Below are positions 27,824-35,601 of a stretch of DNA of 64,000 nt, piece by piece; position 1 is the first letter of the stretch; each line of letters starts with the position of its first letter. Source of the stretch: Mesorhizobium loti. Its GTDB lineage: Bacteria > Pseudomonadota > Alphaproteobacteria > Rhizobiales > Rhizobiaceae. Below the pieces are notes generated by a model that did no database searches, was not told the DNA's origin, and was given only the letters and a program-made list of their open reading frames with translations. The position numbers were made by a program, and so were the translations under genes. The stretch lies in contig NZ_PJRO01000017.1 of assembly GCF_002858745.1 (NCBI RefSeq), positions 1-64,000 of the forward strand. The letters are read 5' to 3'.

Positions 27824-28783
27824 CTACAGCTTCCTCAGCGCCACTTCCTCGACGAGATGGTTGGCACCCTTGCGGAGGATGAGATCGGCGCGCGGGCGTG
27901 TCGGCAAGATGTTTTCGCGCAGGTTTTTCAGGTTGATGTTTGCCCAGAGACCCTCGGCGATGGCGCGGGCGGCCGTTTCGGACAGCTGCGAATAGCGATG
28001 GAAGAAGGATTCCGGGTTGCGGAAGGCGGTCTCGCGCAGCCGCATGAAGCGCGCGATGTACCATTCGTGGATTAGCTCTTCTTCAGCATCGATGTAGATC
28101 GAGAAATCGAAGAAATCCGACAGGAACGGCACGAACTTGCCGTCCATCGGCAGCCTGCCTGGCTGCAGCACGTTGATGCCTTCGAAGATCAGGATGTCCG
28201 GCCGGTCGATGGTGACATAGGCGCCAGGCAGGACGTCATAGGTGAGGTGCGAATACAGCGGAGCGCGCACGTCGCGCTCGCCCGACTTGATCGAAGAGAG
28301 GAAACGCAGCAGCGCACCGACATCGTAGCTGTCGGGAAAGCCCTTGCGCTCCATCAGCCGGTCGCGGCGCAGCACCTCATTGGGGAGGAGAAAGCCGTCG
28401 GTCGTCACCAGATCGACCTTCGGACTCGACGGCCAGCGCGCGAGCAGCTCTTTAAGCACGCGCGCTGTGGTCGACTTGCCTACCGCCACGGAACCGGCAA
28501 TGCCGATGATATAGGGCGTCTTGACCACGCTCTCCTTGTTGAAAAACGCCCGGCGCTGGCGAAACAGCATCTGGCTGGATTCGACGTGCGCCGAAAGCAG
28601 GCGCGACATCGACAGATAGATGCGCGTGACCTCTTCCAGGTCGACCGGGTCGTTCAGCGAGCGCAGACGGTTGATTTCATCCTCGCCGAGCGTCATGGGC
28701 GTGTCGGCGCGGAACTTGGCCCAGTCCTCGGCAGAAAAGAAAAGATAGGGAGAATATTTCTCGGTCGGCGTGAGCTGGTCCAT
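27824..28783 (-). CDS. coaA: Pantothenate kinase, type I
   Basis: CoaA phosphorylates pantothenate, the first step of CoA synthesis. The 319-residue protein aligns well with E. coli CoaA (316): Walker A IIGIAGSVAVGKSTTARVL (about residues 92-110), TTDGFLLPN, IFEGINVLQ and the C-terminus ILPTRPRADLILRKGANHLVEEV. ATG 28783 gives an N-terminus of the usual length; an ATG at 28807 sharing the hisE stop (TGATG) is possible and would give translational coupling. It ends the his operon. Confidence 0.95.
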   Translation of the reverse strand: MDQLTPTEKYSPYLFFSAEDWAKFRADTPMTLGEDEINRLRSLNDPVDLEEVTRIYLSMSRLLSAHVESSQMLFRQRRAFFNKESVVKTPYIIGIAGSVAVGKSTTARVLKELLARWPSSPKVDLVTTDGFLLPNEVLRRDRLMERKGFPDSYDVGALLRFLSSIKSGERDVRAPLYSHLTYDVLPGAYVTIDRPDILIFEGINVLQPGRLPMDGKFVPFLSDFFDFSIYIDAEEELIHEWYIARFMRLRETAFRNPESFFHRYSQLSETAARAIAEGLWANINLKNLRENILPTRPRADLILRKGANHLVEEVALRKL

Positions 28784-28806
28784 CGAGATCCCCGCCCTTT
28801 CCAGCA

Positions 28807-29133
28807 TCAGCCCCGCCCGTCTCGCGCGGCCTTCTCGGCAATACCCGAACGTCCGGTCCGGCGTTCGAGTTCCGCGAGGACTTCATCCAGCGGCACACCG
28901 GCGATGCCGAGCACCACCAGCCAATGATAGAGAAGATCGGCACTTTCCGAAACGAGCCCCTGCCGATCGCTCTTGATGGCAGCGATAACGGTTTCGACAG
29001 CTTCTTCGCCGAGCTTTTGCGCGGCCTTGTCGATGCCGCGCGCATAAAGCTTCGCGGTCCACGATTCGGGGTCGCCGGAATGTGCGCGCTCGCGGATGGT
29101 CGCTTCGAGATCGGAAAGCGAAAAGCCAGTCAT
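28807..29133 (-). CDS. hisE: Phosphoribosyl-ATP pyrophosphatase
   Basis: HisE removes pyrophosphate from phosphoribosyl-ATP, the second step of histidine synthesis. The 108-residue all-alpha MazG-like protein has the conserved SWTAKLYARGIDKAAQKLGEEAVETVIAA helix with its metal-binding acidic residues and ESADLLYHWLVVL. It is separate from HisI here. It lies between hisF (9 bp upstream) and coaA. Confidence 0.96.
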   Translation of the reverse strand: MTGFSLSDLEATIRERAHSGDPESWTAKLYARGIDKAAQKLGEEAVETVIAAIKSDRQGLVSESADLLYHWLVVLGIAGVPLDEVLAELERRTGRSGIAEKAARDGRG

Positions 29134-29142
29134 AATCGCCGT

Positions 29143-29937
29143 TTAAGACCCTTTGGCGAGCGTGTCGAGTCGCATCGGCAGACCCGCCGCAGCCATATGC
29201 TGCTTGGCCTCGGCGATCGTGTAGGTGCCGAAGTGGAAGATGGATGCGGCGAGCACGGCGGTAGCATGACCGTCGCGGATGCCAGCGACCATGTGATCGA
29301 GATTGCCGACGCCGCCGGATGCGATCACCGGTGCGCGAACCGCGTCTGCGACAGCGCGCGTCAGGGCGATGTCGTAGCCCGACTTGGTGCCATCACGATC
29401 CATCGAGGTGAGCAGGATCTCACCGGCACCGAGATCGACGATCCTGCGAGCGAATTCGACTGCGTCGATGCCGGTCTTTTCGCGGCCGCCATGGGTGAAT
29501 ATCTCCCAGCGATCGGATTCGCCGGCAGCCGACACCTTCTTGGCGTCGATGGCAACGACGATGCACTGATTGCCGAATTTGTCGGCGGCTTCCGCCACGA
29601 AGGAGGGGTTCTTCACGGCCGTCGTGTTGATCGACACCTTGTCGGCACCGGCCAGTAGAAGCTTGCGGATATCGGCGACCTGGCGCACACCGCCGCCGAC
29701 GGTCAGCGGCATGAAACACTGTTCCGCGGTGCGGGCGACCACATCGAAGATGGTTTCGCGATTGTCGGACGAAGCGGTGATATCGAGGAAGCAAAGCTCG
29801 TCGGCGCCAGCCGCGTCATAGGCCTTGGCAGCTTCCACCGGATCGCCCGCGTCGATCAGATCGACGAAGTTGACGCCCTTGACGACGCGGCCGTCCTTCA
29901 CGTCCAGGCAGGGGATGACTCTTGCCTTCAGTGTCAA
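29143..29937 (-). CDS. hisF: Imidazole glycerol phosphate synthase, cyclase subunit
   Basis: HisF uses ammonia from HisH and PRFAR to form imidazole-glycerol phosphate and AICAR. The 264-residue TIM barrel has catalytic Asp in the first strand (RVIPCLDVKDGRVVKG) and in the fifth (ILLTSMDRDGTKSGYD). The start is TTG at 29937 with GGAGG six bases upstream. The first 54 bp of the gene are repeated upstream (29990-30043), see the repeat entries; the short ORF there ends with TGA overlapping this TTG. Confidence 0.97.
   Translation of the reverse strand: MTLKARVIPCLDVKDGRVVKGVNFVDLIDAGDPVEAAKAYDAAGADELCFLDITASSDNRETIFDVVARTAEQCFMPLTVGGGVRQVADIRKLLLAGADKVSINTTAVKNPSFVAEAADKFGNQCIVVAIDAKKVSAAGESDRWEIFTHGGREKTGIDAVEFARRIVDLGAGEILLTSMDRDGTKSGYDIALTRAVADAVRAPVIASGGVGNLDHMVAGIRDGHATAVLAASIFHFGTYTIAEAKQHMAAAGLPMRLDTLAKGS
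29883..29936 (-). repeat. Direct repeat, copy within hisF
   Basis: 54 bp identical to 29990-30043, offset 107 bp. This copy lies inside the functional hisF, covering codons 1 to 18. Confidence 0.97.
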
Positions 29938-30044
29938 AGGACGGCCTCCTTTTTCGAATTGCGCGTCCTCGCTGCTACGCGGCTGCGGGCGACGCGGCCG
30001 TCCTTCACGTCCAGGCAGGGGATGACTCTTGCCTTCAGTGTCAC
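29934..30044 (-). other. 36-codon ORF made of duplicated hisF start
   Basis: A GTG at 30044, overlapping the stop of the arginase-like gene as GTGA, opens a 36-codon frame. The first 18 residues equal the HisF N-terminus (MTLKARVIPCLDVKDGRV); the rest is basic and unrelated (ARSRVAARTRNSKKEAVL). Its TGA overlaps the TTG start of hisF as TTGA. It probably has no function of its own as a protein, but it could pass ribosomes from the arginase-like gene to hisF. Confidence 0.55.
29990..30043 (-). repeat. Direct repeat, upstream truncated copy of hisF start
   Basis: 54 bp identical to 29883-29936. The 53-bp spacer (29937-29989) between copies contains the ribosome binding site of the real hisF. 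Exact identity argues that the duplication is recent or under conversion. Confidence 0.97.
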
Positions 30045-30889
30045 AGGGGAGCTCCCGGTTCCGCTACCGTGGCGAGCAGGTCGCTAAGCAACTGGCCGAC
30101 CAGGGGAGGCACTTCGGCCTGCGCATCAAAAGCCGGGTCGTAGGCCGAGACGGTGATGCCGACGACCTGCACGTCCTTGGCCATGATGCAGGCCGCGCGA
30201 CGCAGCTGTACCGGATTTGGACCACCTCCCGTCGTGTAGCGGTTGGCCTGCAGTTCCTTCGGATCGTGCACGTCGAGGTCGATATGCATGTGGGTGCGGA
30301 TCGCGCCGGCCGCCTTCAGCTTGGTGACGGCTCCGACGGCGCCACCGCATTCGGTGCGGATGATCGGCAGAGTTTCCAGCAGCTTCTTTTCGTCAGGATC
30401 GAGATCGCGTGCATTGACCAGGATGCAACGCGACGGATCGACCGGCTTGAAGCCGGGTATTTCCAGCGCCATCGGTTTCCAGCACAGGCCGAGCAGCGTT
30501 GATAGCGCCATGCCGTCGAGGAACCCGTAGATCGAGGTCTCGGGCGTGTTGAGGTCGCCGTGCTGGTCGGCCCAGATGACGGAATCGGCGTCCTCGCCGG
30601 CAACCGCACCTGACGCTGTCAGGCAGTTGCCCGCCAGCACGACGGGAAACCGGCCTTCCTCGCGTACCGCGTGCACCCTTTCGGCGACTGCCGTGCAGAC
30701 AGCGAAGCCCGTTGCGATCTCGCGGCCCGGCTCGTCGCCGACCCTGCCGATATCTTCGACGTCGACTTCGTGACCGGCGAGCGTCAGCGCTTCGACCAGG
30801 CCACCGGCAATCAGCGCGTCGGGCCCCTGGCCACAACCGCCATGGAAATGACCACTGTCGTATGAGGCCAAGATGATCGACAGTTTCAC
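30041..30889 (-). CDS. Arginase-family (ureohydrolase-like) protein
   Basis: A 282-residue ureohydrolase fold. Metal-binding motifs are present in part: D108-x-H110-x-D112 (WADQHGDLN) and D204-x-D206-x-x-D209-P. The first motif, normally GGDHS, reads AGNCLTAS, so the first His ligand is Cys89. Substrate is unknown; members cleave guanidino or related groups. It lies inside the histidine operon, starting with GTG in a 4-bp overlap with hisA and ending in a GTGA overlap with the duplicated hisF start. Confidence 0.8.
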   Translation of the reverse strand: MKLSIILASYDSGHFHGGCGQGPDALIAGGLVEALTLAGHEVDVEDIGRVGDEPGREIATGFAVCTAVAERVHAVREEGRFPVVLAGNCLTASGAVAGEDADSVIWADQHGDLNTPETSIYGFLDGMALSTLLGLCWKPMALEIPGFKPVDPSRCILVNARDLDPDEKKLLETLPIIRTECGGAVGAVTKLKAAGAIRTHMHIDLDVHDPKELQANRYTTGGGPNPVQLRRAACIMAKDVQVVGITVSAYDPAFDAQAEVPPLVGQLLSDLLATVAEPGAPL

Positions 30890-31632
30890 CAGGCAGCCTC
30901 CTTCGTCTTGCCCTTCAGGACCGCCAGCGCCTCCGAGGGATCGATACGGCCATCATAAAGTGCACGGCCGGAAATGGCGCCTTCGAGTTTTGCAGCGTCG
31001 GGCATGGTCATGCGCACGATATCGGCTATCGAGGCCAGCCCGCCGGAAGCGATGACGGGGATCGACACGGCATCGGCGAGATCGATGGTCGAATCCCAGT
31101 TGATGCCGGTCAGCACGCCGTCGCGATCGATGTCGGTGTAGATGATGGCCGCGACGCCGGCGCCCTCGAACTTCTTCGCAAGTTCAACCACGCCAAGGCT
31201 GGAGGCTTCCGCCCAGCCTTCAACCGCCACCTTGCCGCCCCTGGCGTCGATGCCGACGGCGACCTTGCCGGGAAACGCCCGGCAGGCTTCCTTGACCAAT
31301 TCGGGATCGCGCACGGCGACCGTGCCCAGGATGACACGGGCGAGCCCGCGGTCCAGCCAATCCTCGATCTGCGGCAAGGTGCGGATGCCGCCACCGAGTT
31401 GCACCGGGTTCCTGGTCGCTTTCAGTATGGCGCCGACGGCGGCGCTGTTGACGCTCTGGCCTTTGAAGGCACCGTTCAGGTCGACGACGTGGAGCCATTC
31501 GAAGCCTTGTGCCTCAAAGGCCCGCGCCTGGTCGGCCGGGTCCTCGTTGTAGACGGTGGCCGTGTCCATGTCGCCTAGCTTGAGGCGAACGCACTTGCCG
31601 TCCTTCAGGTCGATAGCCGGAAAAAGGATCAC
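30886..31632 (-). CDS. hisA: ProFAR isomerase HisA
   Basis: HisA isomerises ProFAR to PRFAR, the HisF substrate. The 248-residue TIM barrel has catalytic Asp in AIDLKDGKCVRLK and in IIYTDIDRDGVLTG, and the second phosphate motif VIASGGLAS. It begins with GTG directly after the DUF1330 stop. Confidence 0.97.
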   Translation of the reverse strand: MILFPAIDLKDGKCVRLKLGDMDTATVYNEDPADQARAFEAQGFEWLHVVDLNGAFKGQSVNSAAVGAILKATRNPVQLGGGIRTLPQIEDWLDRGLARVILGTVAVRDPELVKEACRAFPGKVAVGIDARGGKVAVEGWAEASSLGVVELAKKFEGAGVAAIIYTDIDRDGVLTGINWDSTIDLADAVSIPVIASGGLASIADIVRMTMPDAAKLEGAISGRALYDGRIDPSEALAVLKGKTKEAAW

Positions 31633-31923
31633 TTACGCCCCCTCGACAATGGCGACCTTGCCGACCGATCCAGCCAGCCGATGCTTCAGAGCCTCTTGAT
31701 ATTCCGGCGAATTGTAGCAGGCGAGTGCCGTCTCATAAGAATCGAACTCGATGATCACGTGCCGGTTGCCGGTCGGACCTTCGGGTTCGGTATGACGGCC
31801 GGCTCGTACCAGGAATTTGGCGCCATATTTGGCGAAGGCCGCACCATTGGTTTCGATGTACGTCTTGTAGACGCCCGGGTCGCAGACATCGACCATCGCC
31901 ATCCAGTAGCCCTTCTTGCTCAC
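31633..31923 (-). CDS. DUF1330 family protein
   Basis: A 96-residue ferredoxin-like (dimeric alpha-beta barrel) protein of the DUF1330 family (KGYWMAMVDVCDPGVYKTYIETN ... HVIIEFDSYETALACYNSPEYQEA). Function is not known. It starts with GTG behind a strong GGAGGATATC site, and sits between hisH (10 bp) and hisA (0 bp), so it is co-translated with the histidine enzymes. Confidence 0.9.
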   Translation of the reverse strand: MSKKGYWMAMVDVCDPGVYKTYIETNGAAFAKYGAKFLVRAGRHTEPEGPTGNRHVIIEFDSYETALACYNSPEYQEALKHRLAGSVGKVAIVEGA

Positions 31924-31933
31924 GATATCCTCC

Positions 31934-32584
31934 TCACGGCTTCCAGCGCAGGAAATTGGCGATCAAGGCAAGGCCGAGCGCCTGGCTCTTTTCGGGATGG
32001 AACTGCGTGCCGGCAAGGTTGTCGCGCGCGACAGCAGCCGTCACCGGCCCACCATAATCGGCCTCGGCAAGCATCTCGCCCGGGTTCCGCGCATGGAGAT
32101 GATAGGAATGGACGAAATACGCATGAAGCCCGCCCTGCCCGGTCGGGATGCCGGCAAACAACGGATGCTCACGCTTCACCTCAATCGTGTTCCAGCCGAT
32201 CTGCGGAATCTTGAGCGCGGTATCGGCGGGCTTGAGCTCCTTGACGTCGCCGCCGATCCAGCCAAAGCCCCGGGTAACCGTCTTTTCCAACCCGCGCTCC
32301 GACATCAGCTGCATGCCGACACAGATGCCCAGGAACGGCCGACCCTTGGAGACGGCGACGTCCTGCACGGCTTCCCACATGCCGTCCACCGCATGCAGGC
32401 CGGCAGCACAATCCGCATAGGCGCCGACACCGGGCAGCACGATGCGATCAGCGCGGCGCACCCGTTCCGCGTCAGCCGTCAATTCGATGTCGGCAGCTAT
32501 GCCTGCCTCGTGCGCGGCGCGCTCGAAGGCTTTGGTGGCCGAGCGCAGATTGCCCGAGCCGTAGTCGATGATGGCAACCAGCAT
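31934..32584 (-). CDS. hisH: Imidazole glycerol phosphate synthase, glutaminase subunit
   Basis: HisH supplies ammonia from glutamine to HisF. The 216-residue class-I amidotransferase has the nucleophile Cys in GICVGMQLM, the oxyanion segment GSGNL and VLPGVGAYADC, and the His/Glu pair in GTQFHPEKS. ATG 32584 is two bases beyond the DUF2628 stop; longer frames are out-of-frame readings of that gene. Confidence 0.96.
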   Translation of the reverse strand: MLVAIIDYGSGNLRSATKAFERAAHEAGIAADIELTADAERVRRADRIVLPGVGAYADCAAGLHAVDGMWEAVQDVAVSKGRPFLGICVGMQLMSERGLEKTVTRGFGWIGGDVKELKPADTALKIPQIGWNTIEVKREHPLFAGIPTGQGGLHAYFVHSYHLHARNPGEMLAEADYGGPVTAAVARDNLAGTQFHPEKSQALGLALIANFLRWKP

Positions 32585-32585
32585 G

Positions 32586-33074
32586 TCAGTGTCGTCCGGG
32601 ATGGGAAAGTCCAAGCGCCATGCCAGTCTGCACCGAGCGCGCGGGATTGGCGGCCGGCACGATCGTCGGGTGCGGTTCCGTTGGCTCAACCACAGGCTCG
32701 AACGGCTCGCGCCCAAAAGCGTAGCGGGTTTCGGCATCGGCAAAGTTTTCTGCTTCGATCACACCCCATTCGGTCCAGCCGAGGCGGCGCAACGCTGCAG
32801 CCCGCAATGCCGCGCCCTCAAAGCCGACGATGAGGGAGACAAGCAAGGTCAGCAGCGAACCGGCAATGGCCAGTCCCTGGCTTTCGCCGACAAAGGACAG
32901 CGCGCCAAGGACGATAAAAGCCAGCACGGCGGCAAACCAGAGTCGATGCCACAGCAGCCACAGCGGCGGCAGGATGAAAGCCAGCCAGGAAAACCCGTCA
33001 CGGATCAGTCGCGTCCGCTCCAGCCTCGTGCCGAGGCCGTCGGAAGGCGGCTCCATGACGATAAAACTGGCCAT
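32586..33074 (-). CDS. DUF2628 membrane protein
   Basis: A 162-residue protein with three hydrophobic segments (FSWLAFILPPLWLLWHRLWFAAVLAFIVLGALSFV and LAIAGSLLTLLVSLIVGFEG) and a Pro-rich C-terminal tail, matching DUF2628 proteins that sit between hisB and hisH in Rhizobiales. No function is known. ATG 33074 is preferred to a GTG at 33077 that shares the hisB stop. Confidence 0.87.
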   Translation of the reverse strand: MASFIVMEPPSDGLGTRLERTRLIRDGFSWLAFILPPLWLLWHRLWFAAVLAFIVLGALSFVGESQGLAIAGSLLTLLVSLIVGFEGAALRAAALRRLGWTEWGVIEAENFADAETRYAFGREPFEPVVEPTEPHPTIVPAANPARSVQTGMALGLSHPGRH

Positions 33075-33076
33075 CA

Positions 33077-33676
33077 CTACCCCTGCAGCGAACCCTTGGT
33101 GGAAGGCACCGCGTCCGGCTGACGCGGATCGCTCTCGAGCGCGGCACGCAAGGCGCGCGCGACGGCCTTGAAGCAGGTTTCCGCGATGTGGTGATTGTTG
33201 GCACCGTAGTGGTTCGTCACATGCAGCGTGATGCCGGCATGCTGCGACAGCGCCTGGAAGAACTCGCGCACCAGCTCCGTGTCGAAGGTGCCGATCTTCG
33301 GCGCCGAAAAAGCGACGTTCCAGACCAGGAACGGCCGGCCCGACACGTCGATGGCGGCGCGCGTCAGCGTCTCGTCCATGGCAAGATCGATCGAGGCATA
33401 CCGCATGATGCCGCGGCGCTCGCCGAGCGCCTTGGCCAGCGCCTGGCCGATAACTATGCCGGTGTCTTCGACGGTGTGGTGGTCGTCGATATGCAGGTCA
33501 CCTTGCGCCTTCACCGTCATGTCGATCAGGGAATGGCGCGACAGCTGGCCGAGCATATGGTCGAAGAAGCCGACCCCGGTCGCAATATCGGACTTGCCGG
33601 TGCCGTCGACATCAACCGACACGACGATGTCGGTTTCCTTGGTCTTGCGGCTGATTTCGGCCGAACGGGGCGCCAT
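33077..33676 (-). CDS. hisB: Imidazoleglycerol-phosphate dehydratase
   Basis: HisB removes water from imidazole-glycerol phosphate. The 199-residue protein is the monofunctional form. Metal-binding His/Glu motifs are GFFDHMLGQLSRH, DDHHTVEDTG and HHIAETCFKA. It is the first gene of the histidine operon, divergent from hslV across 240 bp. Confidence 0.97.
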   Translation of the reverse strand: MAPRSAEISRKTKETDIVVSVDVDGTGKSDIATGVGFFDHMLGQLSRHSLIDMTVKAQGDLHIDDHHTVEDTGIVIGQALAKALGERRGIMRYASIDLAMDETLTRAAIDVSGRPFLVWNVAFSAPKIGTFDTELVREFFQALSQHAGITLHVTNHYGANNHHIAETCFKAVARALRAALESDPRQPDAVPSTKGSLQG

Positions 33677-33916
33677 GACCTCATCCTCGTTACAGGAAAA
33701 CGAGTGCGTTCTAACAGCATGATCCGGCGATTGCCAGTTGCCAAAACCGCCAGTCGGAACATATGCCTTTTGGAGTCTATGCTTAGACGTGGAGTGAAGC
33801 TGGCCGTGGCTCCATTCCGGGTTTGCAAACGTGATGGCGCTGCATACATATGCCGCAACTCAACTCGTAACGCGCCAATCGCCTTTGCAAGGGATGGCGT
33901 GGGATCGGAGCAAGAC

Positions 33917-34468
33917 ATGTCGGACGCACTTTCCATGCACTCCACGACCATCGTCACCGTGCGCAAGGGCGGCAAGGTGGTGATCGCCGGCGACGGTCAG
34001 GTCAGCCTTGGCCAGACCATCATGAAGGGCAATGCGCGCAAGGTGCGCCGCATCGGCAAGGGCGGCAGCGTGATTGCCGGTTTCGCCGGCGCAACGGCGG
34101 ATGCCTTCACGCTTCTGGAGCGGCTGGAAGCCAAGCTCGAGCAATATCCCGACCAGTTGATGCGCGCGAGTGTCGAACTTGCCAAGGACTGGCGCACCGA
34201 CCGTTACCTGCGCCGGCTCGAAGCCATGATGCTGGTGGCCGACAAGAATGTTTCGCTGGCGCTGACCGGCAATGGCGACGTACTGGAGCCGGAATTGGGC
34301 GTGATGGCGATCGGCTCGGGTGGCAACTATGCGCTGGCGGCCGCGCGCGCGTTGATCGACACTGACAAGGACGCCGAGGAGATCGCCCGCAAAGCCATGC
34401 AGATCGCAGCCGACATCTGCGTCTACACCAACCACAATTTCGTCGTCGAAACGCTGGACGCCGCCTGA
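33917..34468 (+). CDS. hslV: ATP-dependent protease subunit HslV
   Basis: HslV is the proteolytic dodecamer of the HslUV protease. The 183-residue protein shows TTIVTVRKGGKVVIAGDGQVSLGQT, with the catalytic N-terminal Thr expected at the first T of TTIV. Eight to nine residues (MSDALSMHS) precede it, so the enzyme needs either processing or internal initiation at the second Met. GGAG at 33907-33910 precedes ATG 33917, supporting the long form. hslU lies 2.3 kb downstream. Confidence 0.96.
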   Translation: MSDALSMHSTTIVTVRKGGKVVIAGDGQVSLGQTIMKGNARKVRRIGKGGSVIAGFAGATADAFTLLERLEAKLEQYPDQLMRASVELAKDWRTDRYLRRLEAMMLVADKNVSLALTGNGDVLEPELGVMAIGSGGNYALAAARALIDTDKDAEEIARKAMQIAADICVYTNHNFVVETLDAA

Positions 34469-34470
34469 TC

Positions 34471-34995
34471 GTGAATTCTCCAAAGGTGCCCAGTTACGGG
34501 TTCCGCCCGCTGACGCATGAGGACATGCCGCTCCTTGCGCGCTGGCTCGTCATGCCGCATGTCGCGGCATGGTGGGGTGACAAGGAAACGGAGATGAAAG
34601 GCATCGCCGAGACGATCGAAAGCGTCGACACCGAGCCTTTCATCATTGAGCTGGATGGCAAGCCGATCGGCTTCATCCAGAGCTATGACCCCCATCTCGA
34701 CGATGAGGAGAACCCGTTCCAGGATCAGCCCACCGGCACCCTCGGCATCGACCAGTTCATCGGCGAACCCGATCTGATCGGAAAGGGTCACGGTACCCGG
34801 CTGATCACCCAATTCGTCGAGATGCTGTTCGAGGAAGGAGCGCCGCGCGTCATCCTCGACCCCGACCCGGCCAACAAGGCTGCCGTCAGGACCTATGAAA
34901 AAGTCGGTTTCCATACCGTGCGCCGTTTCAGGACCGACATCGGCGAAGCCTTGCTGATGGCAATCGACAATCCAGACGAAGCGGACGCCGGATGA
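34471..34995 (+). CDS. GNAT acetyltransferase, AAC(6')-like
   Basis: A 174-residue GNAT protein resembling aminoglycoside 6'-N-acetyltransferases: GIDQFIGEPDLIGKGHGTRLITQFVEML holds the acetyl-CoA loop, followed by DPDPANKAAVRTYEKVGF. Substrate in this organism is unknown; chromosomal members often act on other amines. The GTG start is 2 bp after the hslV stop, and the gene overlaps the next by 4 bp. Confidence 0.87.
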   Translation: MNSPKVPSYGFRPLTHEDMPLLARWLVMPHVAAWWGDKETEMKGIAETIESVDTEPFIIELDGKPIGFIQSYDPHLDDEENPFQDQPTGTLGIDQFIGEPDLIGKGHGTRLITQFVEMLFEEGAPRVILDPDPANKAAVRTYEKVGFHTVRRFRTDIGEALLMAIDNPDEADAG

Positions 34996-35585
34996 CCGCT
35001 GCCGGCGATCTGCCGCTGCATCGACGGCTGGCCTGGCCGGCCGGTCTCGCCATCGCAGCCGCGCTGGTCGGCATCCAGGCGCTCGTATTATACTTCCAGG
35101 GTCATCCGGCGATCTGTACCTGCGGCTATGTCAAGCTGTGGCATGGCGTCGTGCAGAGCTCGGAGAACTCACAGCACATCACCGACTGGTACACGCCTTC
35201 GCACATCATCCATGGCTTCCTGTTCTATGCGCTGGCGAAATTCCTGTTTCCGCGCTCGTCGATCTGGGTCAGGCTTGGTCTTGCGCTGATGATCGAGGGC
35301 GGCTGGGAGATCCTGGAGAACAGCCCGGTCATCATCGACCGCTACCGTGCCGGCACGATCTCGCTCGATTATTACGGCGATTCCATCATCAATTCGGTGT
35401 CGGACACGCTGGCCATGGTGGCAGGCTTTGCTGCCGCCCGCTATTTTCCCGTATGGCTGGTCGTGACGATTGCCATTCTGTTCGAGCTCGGCACCGGCTA
35501 TATGATCCGCGACAATCTCACGCTCAACGTGCTGATGCTGGTCTATCCGTTGGATGGGATCAAAGACTGGCAGGGGGCCGCATGA
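34992..35585 (+). CDS. DUF2585 (UPF0314) membrane protein
   Basis: A 197-residue inner-membrane protein with about five hydrophobic segments and conserved polar patches (CTCGYVKLWHGVVQSSENSQHITDWYTPSHIIHGFLFY; EGGWEILENSPVIIDRYR). These residues suggest a metal or ligand site inside the membrane domain, but no function is known. The ATG overlaps the GNAT stop (ATGA). Confidence 0.88.
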   Translation: MTAAGDLPLHRRLAWPAGLAIAAALVGIQALVLYFQGHPAICTCGYVKLWHGVVQSSENSQHITDWYTPSHIIHGFLFYALAKFLFPRSSIWVRLGLALMIEGGWEILENSPVIIDRYRAGTISLDYYGDSIINSVSDTLAMVAGFAAARYFPVWLVVTIAILFELGTGYMIRDNLTLNVLMLVYPLDGIKDWQGAA

Positions 35586-35601
35586 TGACAGGATACCTGT
35601 T

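Noticed and set aside
33677..33916. Histidine leader peptide or heat-shock promoter in the hisB/hslV gap
   Set aside because: No run of His codons upstream of hisB and no convincing RpoH-type promoter before hslV.
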